Below are positions 7,829 to 15,640 of a stretch of DNA of 38,939 bases, one piece after another (positions within the stretch are counted from its first letter, which is position 1; the number at the start of each line of letters is the position of its first letter). The stretch lies in contig JAGBZE010000180.1 of assembly GCA_017628435.1 (NCBI GenBank), positions 1-38,939 of the forward strand. The letters are read 5' to 3'. The translations under genes and the position numbers were made by a program. A model generated the notes under the pieces. It was not told where the DNA came from, did not search any database, and saw only the letters and a list, made by a program, of their open reading frames with translations. Source of the DNA: Akkermansia sp. (GTDB taxonomy: Bacteria; Verrucomicrobiota; Verrucomicrobiia; Verrucomicrobiales; Akkermansiaceae).

Positions 7829-8710
7829 TCACCCCTGCACCACGATGCGCGGAGTGAGGATGCAGCGGCGGTAGGTGCCGGGGGCCACGTGAGTGCGAGG
7901 CCAGACGATGCAATCATCCATCACCACACCGGCGGGAATGACGGCATCCTGCCCCACCACGCAGTCCTCACCCAGGTCTGCGGCGGCGGAAATGCAGGCG
8001 GAAGGATGTATACGCTCGCGGCTGGTAAGTTCCATCATGGTATCCACATAGCCGGCGGGGGAGCCGATTTCATGCCAGTTGGCCCAGTCGAACACCACGC
8101 CGCCAACCTTCCCCTGCTGAATCAGCTCAAGCCACACAGGCACAATGGAGAACACATCCTCCGCAGGGAACAACTCAGCCACCTCCGGTTCCATGAGATA
8201 CACACCGGCAAACTGGTGCGTACCCGGATTCACTCCCAACGCATGGCGCATATCGGTGATAGCGCCCGTTTTCTCATCAAAGCCCACATTGCGCTTACCG
8301 TCCACACTGCGCAAGGCGAGTGTCACCATGTTTCCGCGGCGCTTGTGCTCCGCCAGCAGATCAGCCACGGGAATATCGGTCAGGATATCGCCATTGTGCA
8401 CCAACAGAGGCTCACCCGGCTTTACCCAGGGCATGATTTTCTTCACCCCGCCACCGGAATCCATCGGCGACTCCTCCTCGCTGAAACTCACCGGACAACC
8501 ACGGTAGTTCGGCTCCGGGAAAGCACGCTCCCACATGAGCGGCAGGCAGGAGATATTCACCATGAACTCCGACACCCCGCAGCGGATGTAGTGGTCCATG
8601 GTATGCTGAATGAGCGGCTTCTGGAAAACCGGCATCAGCGGTTTGGGAAGAATGTGCGTGAGCGGAGCCAGACGCGTGCCGAGACCGGCACCAAGGATGA
8701 ATGCTTGCAT
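7829..8710 (-). CDS. Sugar-1-phosphate nucleotidyltransferase (MurU/GDP-mannose pyrophosphorylase type)
   Basis: 293 residues. The N-terminal Rossmann-like domain carries the pyrophosphorylase signature GAGLGTRLAPLTHILPKPL (residues 7-25) and the metal-binding HNGDILTD (Asp108). From about residue 234 there are hexapeptide-like repeats (HPSACISAAADLGEDCVVG) forming a short left-handed beta-helix. The enzyme couples a sugar-1-phosphate to an NTP. Candidates are MurNAc-1-P uridylyltransferase (MurU) and mannose-1-P guanylyltransferase. An AmgK-like kinase 3.5 kb away favours MurU, although P. putida MurU (about 223 residues) lacks the beta-helix tail. It starts 5 bases after the CPBP protease stop, so the two are probably cotranscribed. 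Confidence 0.8.
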   Translation of the reverse strand: MQAFILGAGLGTRLAPLTHILPKPLMPVFQKPLIQHTMDHYIRCGVSEFMVNISCLPLMWERAFPEPNYRGCPVSFSEEESPMDSGGGVKKIMPWVKPGEPLLVHNGDILTDIPVADLLAEHKRRGNMVTLALRSVDGKRNVGFDEKTGAITDMRHALGVNPGTHQFAGVYLMEPEVAELFPAEDVFSIVPVWLELIQQGKVGGVVFDWANWHEIGSPAGYVDTMMELTSRERIHPSACISAAADLGEDCVVGQDAVIPAGVVMDDCIVWPRTHVAPGTYRRCILTPRIVVQG

Positions 8711-8715
8711 GATTG

Positions 8716-9414
8716 TTACCAGAGGTGAGGAAGATTCAGTTTAATAGCACAGATGCCCATAATCAGATTTGCCACGGCGTGCATCACGATAACAGGTGTA
8801 AGCCGCTTCGTGTAAACCACCAGCGCATACGCCAGAGAACCATACACAAACGCCCCGGCATAATCCACAGGGCGATGCACCAGCATGAACGCCACCGTCA
8901 CCACAGCATAGCCCAGCCAGCTACCCTGCCCCAGCGGCACGTTCTGCGGAAAATCACGGTCTACGCACCAGCGCATCAGATACCCGCGCCAGAAGAATTC
9001 CTCCACCAGCGCCACAATAATCACAGCCCGGGCAAAGCGGAACGCATATTCCACCCAGATAGCCACCTGATTATCACCGAACACGGCGGCGGGCTCAAAC
9101 CCCGGCTCCGCAGGAATCCAGCCCGTCACATACGGCACCAGCCAGAATCCGATACCCACCACACCTGCCAGAGCCCCCTGCAGACAGGGCTTCAGCTTCC
9201 AATCCCACTCCACATCTCGCCGCACATACCACAAATACCCACCGCACACCAGCACCTGCAGCGGGTAAATCCACATCTCCGGCGCACGCCGATACCACCC
9301 CACGCTAGGATGATCCCACGCCCACGAGCCCTCTACCACCCAGAGCAGCAGGTTCAGCCCCAGAAACAGCACAAAAGGCGTTACGTACGTGCGAAATAAT
9401 CGTTGCTCTGTCAT
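8716..9414 (-). CDS. CPBP-family intramembrane metalloprotease (possibly PEP-CTERM associated)
   Basis: 232 residues with about seven hydrophobic segments. The three CPBP (CAAX protease and bacteriocin-processing) motifs are present: EEFFWRGY with Glu138, Glu139 and Arg143; FMLVH with His180; and HAVAN with His212. These residues form the active site of glutamate/His intramembrane peptidases such as Rce1. PEP-CTERM/exosortase bacteria often encode a CAAX-protease-like protein of this size, and the window also encodes a PEP-CTERM protein, so a role in surface-protein processing is possible; that link is inference. It precedes the nucleotidyltransferase with a 5-base gap. A terminator lies immediately upstream. 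Confidence 0.82.
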   Translation of the reverse strand: MTEQRLFRTYVTPFVLFLGLNLLLWVVEGSWAWDHPSVGWYRRAPEMWIYPLQVLVCGGYLWYVRRDVEWDWKLKPCLQGALAGVVGIGFWLVPYVTGWIPAEPGFEPAAVFGDNQVAIWVEYAFRFARAVIIVALVEEFFWRGYLMRWCVDRDFPQNVPLGQGSWLGYAVVTVAFMLVHRPVDYAGAFVYGSLAYALVVYTKRLTPVIVMHAVANLIMGICAIKLNLPHLW

Positions 9415-9428
9415 CTGGGCAAAAAGTC

Positions 9429-9448
9429 CGGCGGGCTTTCGCCCGCCG
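9429..9448 (-). terminator. Terminator after the lrp-aminotransferase operon
   Basis: A perfect 8-bp GC stem (CGGCGGGC / GCCCGCCG) with a 4-base loop lies 8 bases after the aminotransferase stop. On the minus strand it is followed by GACTTTTTG. Confidence 0.8.
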
Positions 9449-9456
9449 ATGTAGGA

Positions 9457-10629
9457 TTACTTTCTCAGTGAATCGCAGAAGCGCGCCATCTTATCGCAGG
9501 CTTGCTCAAGAAGATTCTGAGCGGTAGCGTAGCAGCAGCGCAGGTACCCCTCGCCACAGGCGCCGAAAGCCGTACCGGGTACGGCGGCCACCTTATGCTC
9601 CATCAGGAGACGCAGGGCGAATTCCTTGGAAGAAATACCGAAATTCCTGATGCTGGGGAAAGTGTAGAACGCACCGCCCGGCAGGTGGCAATCCATACCC
9701 ATCTCATTGAAACGGCCCACAATGTAGTCGCGGCGCTTGTGATAGCTGTCGCGCATCTCCAGCATGGCCGGAGTACCATTCACGAGAGCCTCGATACCAG
9801 CCTCCTGAGAGGTAATCGTCGGGCAGATCATGGTGTAGGAATGCACCTTCATCATCTGCTCGATGAGTTCCTTCGGTCCGCAGGCATAGCCCAGGCGCAA
9901 GCCGGTCATGGCAAATGCCTTGGAGAAACCATGCAGCAGCAGCGTGCGCTCCTTCATTCCCGGCAGGGCCGCAATGGAAGTATGCTCTTCCTCATCATAG
10001 CGCAGCTCGGAGTAAATCTCATCCGTCAGCACGAATAGGTCGTACTTCACACAGATGGCGGCAATCTCCTCCAGAGTCTTGCGCGGAGCAATGGAACCCG
10101 TGGGATTCGTGGGGAAATTAAGCATCAGCACCTTAGTGCGCGGGGTAATGGCAGCCTCCAGCTTGGCAGGATTCAGAGCAAAGAGGTCGTCAATGCTCGT
10201 CTCCACTGCCTTAGGGGTGCCATAGGCCATCATCACCGTGGGGGCATAGCTCACATAGCAAGGCTCGTGATACAGCACCTCATCACCGGGATTCAGCAGA
10301 CAGCGCAGCGCCAGGTCAATAGCCTCGCTCACGCCCACGGTGGGCAGAATCTCGCACAGCGGGTCATATTCCACATGGAAGAAATCCGCCACATACTTGC
10401 TGATAGCGCGGCGCAGACTCTCCAGGCCGTAGTTACTCGTGTAAGTGGTGTGGCCCTTTTCCAGGGAGGAAATAGCCGCCTCGCGGATATTCCAGGGAGT
10501 CACGAAATCCGGCTCACCCACGCCCAGGGAAATGATATCCTTGCTACCGGTAGCCAGGTCAAAGAACTCACGGATGCCGGAACGCGGCATATCCATGACC
10601 TGTTTGGAAAGCATCTTACTCCAGTCCAT
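9457..10629 (-). CDS. Class I/II pyridoxal-phosphate aminotransferase (aspartate/PatA-like)
   Basis: About 390 residues of fold-type I PLP enzyme. Visible blocks are ISLGVGEPDF, the Ala/Asn block LNFPTNPTG, the Asp of LTDEIYSELRY, the PLP-lysine motif HGFSKAFAMTGLRLGY (Lys239 counted from an upstream GTG), and an Arg in EGYLRCCYAT for the substrate carboxylate. It transfers an amino group between an amino acid and a 2-oxo acid; the exact substrate is not readable. The ATG at 10629 is used here. A GTG at 10635 overlaps the TGA of the lrp gene as GTGA and would give two more residues. Either way the gene is translationally close-coupled to the Lrp-type regulator, which may sense the amino acid it handles. 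Confidence 0.88.
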   Translation of the reverse strand: MDWSKMLSKQVMDMPRSGIREFFDLATGSKDIISLGVGEPDFVTPWNIREAAISSLEKGHTTYTSNYGLESLRRAISKYVADFFHVEYDPLCEILPTVGVSEAIDLALRCLLNPGDEVLYHEPCYVSYAPTVMMAYGTPKAVETSIDDLFALNPAKLEAAITPRTKVLMLNFPTNPTGSIAPRKTLEEIAAICVKYDLFVLTDEIYSELRYDEEEHTSIAALPGMKERTLLLHGFSKAFAMTGLRLGYACGPKELIEQMMKVHSYTMICPTITSQEAGIEALVNGTPAMLEMRDSYHKRRDYIVGRFNEMGMDCHLPGGAFYTFPSIRNFGISSKEFALRLLMEHKVAAVPGTAFGACGEGYLRCCYATAQNLLEQACDKMARFCDSLRK

Positions 10630-10631
10630 AA

Positions 10632-11108
10632 TCACGGAATAACGGTAAGACGTTCAGCCTCGGGCTCCTCAGCATAGAGAAGACCGTTGTTCTTATAGGT
10701 CTTCAGGCGGAAATGCGTAGCCGTGGAAACCACATTCTGCATGCTGGCCAGATTCTCGCTCACAAAGCGGGCAACCTCCAGCAGCGTGGGAGCCTCCACC
10801 ATGACCAGCAGGTCAAAACCGCCGGAAATCAGGTAACAGCTGCGAACTTCCTTGAACCGGGCAATACGAGCGGCCAGACGGTCGAAACCACCGCCGCGCT
10901 CAGGAGAACAGCGCACCTCAATAAAAGCAGAAACGCCCTCCTCATCATCGTTCACAATGGCCTGATAGCCCACGATGCGGCCTGCCTTCTCAAGAGCAGC
11001 TCGCTTGGCGGCCACGGTTGCAACATCCACACCAAGGCGGTCTGCAATCTGCTGGTCGCTCAATCGCGCATCCGCCTCCAATAACTTAAGAAGGGCATCC
11101 TGTGTCAT
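10632..11108 (-). CDS. Lrp/AsnC-family transcriptional regulator
   Basis: 158 residues. The N-terminal winged helix (residues about 1-50) reads LLKLLEADARLSDQQIADRLGVDVATVAAKRAALEKAGRI, with the usual asparagine-operon HTH pattern. The C-terminal RAM/ligand domain (about 60-140) includes VRSCYLISGGFDLLVMVEA, close to the family G-x-x-D-[YL]-L-L motif. Such proteins form octamers and sense amino acids. It sits directly upstream of, and overlaps, an aminotransferase gene, so control of that gene or of amino-acid use is likely. Its own promoter predicts a five-base leader. Confidence 0.92.
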   Translation of the reverse strand: MTQDALLKLLEADARLSDQQIADRLGVDVATVAAKRAALEKAGRIVGYQAIVNDDEEGVSAFIEVRCSPERGGGFDRLAARIARFKEVRSCYLISGGFDLLVMVEAPTLLEVARFVSENLASMQNVVSTATHFRLKTYKNNGLLYAEEPEAERLTVIP

Positions 11109-11119
11109 AGATACCGCTT

Positions 11120-11147
11120 ATCTTAACACCACACTCTGCCAAGTCAA
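11120..11147 (-). promoter_or_regulatory. Promoter of the lrp-aminotransferase operon
   Basis: TTGACT (11142-11147) and TAAGAT (11120-11125) with a 16-base spacer put +1 near 11113, five bases before the ATG. The 12 bases TTGACTTGGCAG here recur exactly in the sdaA promoter. Confidence 0.65.
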
Positions 11148-11175
11148 TCTAAAAGCACGTGCGCATGGCATCTTC

Positions 11176-11616
11176 TTAATCCCGGTGATACGGAGACCCG
11201 GCCAGCAGCGTGTGCACACGGTAAATCTGCTCCAGAAGCACCACCAACGCCAGCTCATGCTGCATGGTGTGCCGCCCCAGGCAGAGCACGTGATCACAAG
11301 CAGCGCGGAGAGCCGGGGTATGCCCATCCGCAGCTCCGATGAGAAAAGCCACATGCTTCACGCTCTGCAACTGCCAGCGGCGCACCCGGCTCTCGAACTC
11401 GCGCGTGGTCCAATTCTCCCCACGCTCATCCATGGCAATGCGCAGACACCCCTCACTAGCCTCCAGCAGGCGTGCAGAAACTGACTCCGAATCACCGGCC
11501 TTCACATAGCGAAGTTCCACCTTACCGAGAGGGCGGAGGCGGTCTTCAAAAAACTTAACACCATCACGAGCATAGGCGATAGAAGGTTTTGCTGCTGCAA
11601 TAATGCGAAAATCCAT
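11176..11616 (-). CDS. rlmH: 23S rRNA pseudouridine-1915 N3-methyltransferase RlmH
   Basis: 146 residues from the ATG at 11616. The longer in-frame start adds residues that do not match the family and would overlap the promoter. It is a SPOUT (alpha/beta-knot) methyltransferase. The SAM-binding knot shows FLIGAADGHTP (usual LIGGxxG) and TMQHELALVVLLEQIYRVHT, ending in the diagnostic SPYHRD. RlmH methylates the pseudouridine of helix 69 on assembled 70S ribosomes. The second Gly of the LIGG motif is Ala here. Usual length is about 155 residues. The N-terminal MDFRIIAAAKPS replaces the typical MKLxxxAVGK. Confidence 0.88.
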   Translation of the reverse strand: MDFRIIAAAKPSIAYARDGVKFFEDRLRPLGKVELRYVKAGDSESVSARLLEASEGCLRIAMDERGENWTTREFESRVRRWQLQSVKHVAFLIGAADGHTPALRAACDHVLCLGRHTMQHELALVVLLEQIYRVHTLLAGSPYHRD

Positions 11617-11626
11617 GGCTGTCACC

Positions 11627-11655
11627 ACAGTACAACACATACTCAGCCGGGTCAA
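11627..11655 (-). promoter_or_regulatory. Possible promoter of rlmH
   Basis: TTGACC (11650-11655) and TACTGT (11627-11632) with a 17-base spacer predict +1 near 11620, four bases before the ATG. The -10 box is weak. Confidence 0.4.
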
Positions 11656-11776
11656 TCCTTCTCCCGGGCGATGACGTGAGAAAACAAGCTACGCACAAGG
11701 AAGAGAAAAAGCTTCATCACTGAAATACAAACATTTACAAAACATATTACATACCTTTGCAGAAAAGGGCTTTTAC

Positions 11777-11805
11777 TTGACAGCACGCTTGATTGAGCAT
11801 AAAAT
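11777..11805 (+). promoter_or_regulatory. Promoter of the 144-residue membrane protein gene
   Basis: A perfect TTGACA (11777-11782) and TAAAAT (11800-11805) with a 17-base spacer. Predicted +1 is 11812 and the ATG begins at 11815, so the leader is three bases. Confidence 0.75.
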
Positions 11806-11814
11806 AAACCTGCT

Positions 11815-12249
11815 ATGTTCCTTCCTATCCCTATCGGGTATTTTGTTGCCGTTTTTCTCATGGTCAGCGGCGTGCTGAACTGTGTGGAGTTTCTGAAAAC
11901 CCATGAGGAATTCAGCTCCCGAGCGGAAATGTTGAACGGATTGGCATGCAGCGGATGGGGCATCATCGCGGCCTCGGTCATTCTTCTGCTCATTCAAATT
12001 AACAAACAGCTGGAAAGCATCCGCTTCGCTGCCGCAGACACCACCCCCACACCCTTTAAAATAAAGAAGCCGAAGTTGACACAAGCCGCAAAACCCACCA
12101 GTACCGCACCCCAGAGCATGGTGCGCCAGATATACCCTAATTCCCCCATTCCCGGAGGGAACAGAGCTCCCCAGGCTCCCGTTGCGCCGCCCATTCCGCA
12201 GCCCGAAAAATCAGAACCAGGAAAGCTGAATTATTTCAAGGTTGACTAA
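11815..12249 (+). CDS. Small membrane protein with proline-rich tail, unknown function
   Basis: 144 residues. Two hydrophobic helices are visible: residues about 5-25 (PIGYFVAVFLMVSGVLNCVEF) and about 42-62 (CSGWGIIAASVILLLIQI). They are followed by a soluble tail rich in Pro, Lys and Gln (for example PQAPVAPPIPQPEKSEP). I recognise no family. Reading frames on the opposite strand of this stretch have no promoter, whereas this one has a near-perfect promoter placed three bases before its ATG. It is followed after 13 bases by the AmgK-like kinase gene and may be cotranscribed with it. Confidence 0.7.
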   Translation: MFLPIPIGYFVAVFLMVSGVLNCVEFLKTHEEFSSRAEMLNGLACSGWGIIAASVILLLIQINKQLESIRFAAADTTPTPFKIKKPKLTQAAKPTSTAPQSMVRQIYPNSPIPGGNRAPQAPVAPPIPQPEKSEPGKLNYFKVD

Positions 12250-12262
12250 AATCACCGACAAC

Positions 12263-13228
12263 ATGGCGGACACCTCACAGGCAAAGGCTATCCTGGCTCA
12301 ACTCATTCAGCAACACACTGGTGCAGTTGTACAGCCGGATACACTGCAGCAGGTCAGCGCCGGCGCCAGCGGACGCAGCATCATGCGCGCAGCCGGGGTG
12401 CTGGGCATTCACTGGACCAGCCAGCGGGCGGATAACAACTCCTTTCTCCCCGCAGCCAGAGGCCTGGCAGCCGCGGGGCTCCGCGTACCCACCATTCTGG
12501 CCGCAATTGCCCTGCCGGACGACTGCGGCGCATGCCTGGTGGAAGACCTGGGTGAGGTCGACATTCTGAGCCTGCGCCAGGCCCCTTGGGCAGAGCGTCG
12601 CGCCGCCTACGAGCAGGCATTCCACACCCTCATCCCCTTCTACCGCCAGACTCCGGACTGGCCGCTTCAGCCCCCTTTTGATGCCGGTCTCTACCGCTGG
12701 GAGCAGGAATACTTTGCCGAGCATCTCATAGGCCGCCATCTGGGCGGCGATACCGCCGCTTTCCTGGCCCAGCCGGAGCTGCAGGCAATGGCCGACTGGC
12801 TTGCCGGGCTGCCCCGCGTGCCCGTGCACCGCGACTGCCAGAGCCAGAATATCATGCTGAAGGATGGCCAGGCCTGGCTCATCGATTTCCAGGGCATGCG
12901 CTATGGGCGCAAGGAGTATGACCTGGCCTCCCTGCTGTATGACCCGTACATGAAATTGAGTAAAGCCGAGCGGGACGAGCTATTGCAGCTCTGGCAGCAG
13001 ATGGATGCAGCACCGCTCCCGGCAGATGTATACGCAGCCTGCGCCATGCAGCGGCTCATGCAGGCCTTGGGCGCCTTTGCCAACATTGGCTACAACCAGC
13101 AGCGCAGCTGGTATCTCGACCTTATTCCCACCGGCCTGGCCGCCCTGCGCCACGCCGCTGCCCACACCCCGGCTCATTCACCCGCAAGCCCCGCCGCCGC
13201 ATGCATCCTAAAACTTCTCGACACGTAA
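12263..13228 (+). CDS. amgK: AmgK-like MurNAc/GlcNAc anomeric kinase (phosphotransferase family)
   Basis: About 321 residues of the aminoglycoside phosphotransferase/choline-kinase fold. The catalytic loop is VPVHRDCQSQNIML (His189, Arg190, Asp191, Asn196) and the metal-binding motif is LIDFQGMRYGRKEYDLASLL (Asp208). The N lobe contains the nucleotide-binding segment SAGASGRSIMRA. The phrase IDFQ followed by YDLASLLYDPY is characteristic of AmgK and its relatives, which phosphorylate MurNAc or GlcNAc at the anomeric carbon during peptidoglycan recycling. ATG 12263 is preferred; a TTG at 12242 overlaps the previous stop. Its end overlaps the next gene by 28 bases. The other AmgK-pathway enzyme could be the nucleotidyltransferase at 7.8-8.7 kb. 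A general sugar or choline kinase is the alternative. Confidence 0.75.
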   Translation: MADTSQAKAILAQLIQQHTGAVVQPDTLQQVSAGASGRSIMRAAGVLGIHWTSQRADNNSFLPAARGLAAAGLRVPTILAAIALPDDCGACLVEDLGEVDILSLRQAPWAERRAAYEQAFHTLIPFYRQTPDWPLQPPFDAGLYRWEQEYFAEHLIGRHLGGDTAAFLAQPELQAMADWLAGLPRVPVHRDCQSQNIMLKDGQAWLIDFQGMRYGRKEYDLASLLYDPYMKLSKAERDELLQLWQQMDAAPLPADVYAACAMQRLMQALGAFANIGYNQQRSWYLDLIPTGLAALRHAAAHTPAHSPASPAAACILKLLDT

Positions 13229-14556
13229 GCTTCCTGGCCGTTCTTTTCTGGCTGACCGTACTGGCAGGCTGCTGGTATGGGCTGCAGAACACACTGTACA
13301 GCGTGGACCAATGGCTGTTCAACCGGCTGGGGCACGTGGTGTGCCACTGGGCGCCCGCGGATTTCCCGCAGCTTCTGCGTCCGGGACAGGCCGTGCAGAT
13401 GGAACCGGTGGTCACCCAGACCCGCCTGCGCGAATGCCCCACCGTGGGCATGGTGGAGCTGAATGAGAAAGCCTGCGAGGCCGCCTTTGCTGCCCTGCCC
13501 CTGGGCCCGCAGGACACCGCCGTTCTCCTCAATAAGCTCAAACAGGGCGGCGCCACCACTGTGGGGCTTTCCTCCCCCCTCATCTGGCAGGGCGAACAGG
13601 GCGAAATGGTGCGCGAGATGCTTTGCCGCGTGCTGGCCGGATTCCCCCACTCTGCCGTGGGTCTGCGCGGGCGCACCGCCGCCCAGCCGGATTTCACTCC
13701 GGCCATGCTGCGTAATGCTTCCATCCCGCCAGAGAACATCGAGGGCAACCCGAGCGGGCTCCCCATTGCCAACCGTCCCCTGCCCAACGGCCTGACCGAA
13801 ACGCCGGATGCCCTGGCCGTAGTCTGGGCTCCGGACTGGCTGGAGGGCGAACCGCACACGCAGAATCCCTCTGCGGTGGACAGCATCTCCTTCCCCCTGC
13901 TCATGCGCTGGAATGGCGAAACCATCCCCACCCTGCCCCTGCGCCTGGCGCTCTCCCGCCTCGGTCTGGATGGCAAGGACGTAAAGGTGAAACTGGGCAA
14001 GGAAATCAGCTTCGGCGGCTTTACCCTCCCCATTGATGACAACGCCCGCACCCGCCTGACCGAAGCCAAGGTAGTCACCATTCCCCTGGCAGAGGTGGTA
14101 AGCGGCATTGACCTGACAGAAAAACTGGGCGAGAATCCCTGCATCATGCTGGAGCAGCCTGCCGAGGGGCAGAACACGCCCCTGCGCCTGGAACGCCTGG
14201 CCCGCACCCTTTCCCAAATGGCCGGGGTGGAGCGCATCCTCACCCACACCAGTGAGCGCCCCTGCGGCGGCCATGTGCTGCAGCAGCTTCCCATCCTCAC
14301 CAGCTGGCAGCAGCTCACCACAGCCTGCGTTACCCTGCTCTTCTTCCTCTGGGTCATGCCCTTTGTTCCCGGGCTGCTGCGCTGGCTCATTCTGCTGTGC
14401 ATGCCGGTCGGTATCCTCTGGTTCGCTGCAGAAGCAGTGCAGCGCAACCTGTGGTTCACCACCGCCCCCATTCTTATCTGGTGGCTCCTTCTCGCCACCG
14501 TCTTCCTCTTCCACCGCACCTACGATAAAGGCCTCTTCGGCAAACGCCGCAAATAA
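13201..14556 (+). CDS. Stand-alone CHASE2-like membrane sensor protein
   Basis: 451 residues. One N-terminal membrane helix (about 8-26) is followed by a large extracytoplasmic domain (about 30-365). Three hydrophobic helices lie near the C-terminus (about 370-445) and the chain ends in a short basic tail. This is the layout of CHASE2 sensor domains. Internal features agree: VGMVELNEKACEAAF, then LLNKLKQGGATTVGLSSPLI (usual LL..L...GA..vg.D), and ISFGGFTLPIDDNARTRL (usual iPlD..G...inY). CHASE2 is normally joined to a cyclase, kinase or GGDEF domain; nothing follows the last helix here, so any output must come from a partner. The start lies inside the kinase gene (28-base overlap), which implies coupling. 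The family call is by pattern only. Confidence 0.6.
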   Translation: MHPKTSRHVSFLAVLFWLTVLAGCWYGLQNTLYSVDQWLFNRLGHVVCHWAPADFPQLLRPGQAVQMEPVVTQTRLRECPTVGMVELNEKACEAAFAALPLGPQDTAVLLNKLKQGGATTVGLSSPLIWQGEQGEMVREMLCRVLAGFPHSAVGLRGRTAAQPDFTPAMLRNASIPPENIEGNPSGLPIANRPLPNGLTETPDALAVVWAPDWLEGEPHTQNPSAVDSISFPLLMRWNGETIPTLPLRLALSRLGLDGKDVKVKLGKEISFGGFTLPIDDNARTRLTEAKVVTIPLAEVVSGIDLTEKLGENPCIMLEQPAEGQNTPLRLERLARTLSQMAGVERILTHTSERPCGGHVLQQLPILTSWQQLTTACVTLLFFLWVMPFVPGLLRWLILLCMPVGILWFAAEAVQRNLWFTTAPILIWWLLLATVFLFHRTYDKGLFGKRRK

Positions 14557-14583
14557 TTCTTTTCCCTGTCAACAAATAGCAGA

Positions 14584-14615
14584 AAACCCCGCACCGGTTC
14601 ACCGATGCGGGGTTT
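14584..14615. terminator. Probable bidirectional terminator
   Basis: A perfect 10-bp stem (AAACCCCGCA / TGCGGGGTTT) enclosing CCGGTTCACCGA lies between the convergent CHASE2-like gene and the PEP-CTERM gene. Plus-strand transcription meets CCTTTTCT after it, and minus-strand transcription meets CTATTTGTT. Confidence 0.8.
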
Positions 14616-14638
14616 CCTTTTCTAATCGTTTAACGCTT

Positions 14639-15376
14639 TTACTTGCGGCGGCGGCGAGCAGCCAGACCACAGAGAGCCAGCAGACTCAGTGTAGCAGTGG
14701 ACGGCTCGGGGATAAGAGCTACTGCCCAATCCTTGGAGCCTGTCTGGGGCACCTCCGTGCAAATCAGCGCACTGGTAATATATTTAGTGTTCAGCACAAT
14801 GCGGTCTACTTTAGTATTGCCGTTGGAACCAAGGCCGACATTGCTATAAACGGTATTTCCCTTGGAATCGTAAACCATCAGACCTCCCGGACCACTCCAG
14901 CTCTCGGTTACGTCCATGACCACAGCAAGGGTAAGGCAGGTGTCACCATTATCGTTAACAAAAGTGGTATTATTGGCTTTCCAGGTATCATATGCAACTG
15001 CGGTTCCATTCGTTCCGGTACCCCACTGGCCAACCAGATTACCGTTGGCCTGGATGTAAAGACCTACGTCAGTATTAGTATCAAATGTAATCAGACTGGT
15101 TTTGTCCGTCAGAGTATCAGCGTTTATATCAGTCTGAATCGCAGAAAGATTCAGTGTGATGGCCACAGCCGTAGAAGCAATCGTGGTGCTAGAGCCATTT
15201 GTGGTATGCTGACCCGAGTGATGGGTATACAGAAGGGTCTCTGTTGTGCCAGTGATAACACCATCAGTCATGGTGAAGCCTCCACGGGACGTAGTGCCGG
15301 TCAGCGTATCGAACTGTACCGGCGCGGCCAGTGCGCTGCCTGCCATGAGCATGAGTGCTGCAAGTGTCTTTTTCAT
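14639..15376 (-). CDS. PEP-CTERM sorted surface/exported protein
   Basis: About 245 residues from the ATG at 15376 (MKKTLAALMLMAGSALAAP, a standard Sec signal peptide cleaved near SALA-AP). The in-frame extension to 15478 is not preferred because it places 34 polar residues before the signal. The mature part is Thr/Asn/Gly-rich and beta-type, rather like a single LamG/concanavalin-type or choice-of-anchor domain (DVGLYIQANGNLVGQWG). It ends in the PEP-CTERM sorting tail: IPEPSTATLSLLALCG, a hydrophobic run and RRRRK. Exosortase recognises this signal and cleaves it during export to the surface or exopolysaccharide layer. No exosortase gene is in the window. The domain's ligand is unknown. Confidence 0.88.
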   Translation of the reverse strand: MKKTLAALMLMAGSALAAPVQFDTLTGTTSRGGFTMTDGVITGTTETLLYTHHSGQHTTNGSSTTIASTAVAITLNLSAIQTDINADTLTDKTSLITFDTNTDVGLYIQANGNLVGQWGTGTNGTAVAYDTWKANNTTFVNDNGDTCLTLAVVMDVTESWSGPGGLMVYDSKGNTVYSNVGLGSNGNTKVDRIVLNTKYITSALICTEVPQTGSKDWAVALIPEPSTATLSLLALCGLAARRRRK

Positions 15377-15464
15377 ATTTAGTTTTCTATGTGTTTGTTT
15401 ATGCCTGACGCCAGAGTACTTCCTCGCGCGATGGAACGGTACAATACGCAGGCACGAGCGCAGT

Positions 15465-15487
15465 ATATCGCATTCCAAATGCGATGT
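15465..15487 (+). repeat. 23-base palindromic repeat, copy 1
   Basis: The core is ATCGCATT-CCA-AATGCGAT, an 8-bp perfect dyad around a 3-base centre. All 23 bases recur in reverse orientation at 15641-15663. It lies about 90 bases upstream of the PEP-CTERM start. It could be an operator or an end of a small mobile or repetitive element. Confidence 0.85.
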
Positions 15488-15640
15488 GATGAATGTATTT
15501 GTTGTTCTTTGGCCCTTAATTATTTATCTTGCATTGCGCAGGCATTGCTCTGAATAAGGGGCTGTTTTATCGGCCCGATATTTTGCAAGTCAGGACACGC
15601 AATTCTATGAAGAATAATCGATTCCCAACTTTTACACTGT

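Noticed and set aside
11652..12084. Two overlapping minus-strand frames opposite the 144-residue membrane protein
   Set aside because: They have no promoter and unlikely compositions, and the plus-strand frame has a near-perfect promoter three bases before its ATG.
13122..14519. Long open frames antisense to the CHASE2-like gene
   Set aside because: The translations are Arg/Ser- or Gly/Gln-rich with no signal or domain, while the plus-strand frame has a coherent membrane topology and is coupled to the kinase gene.
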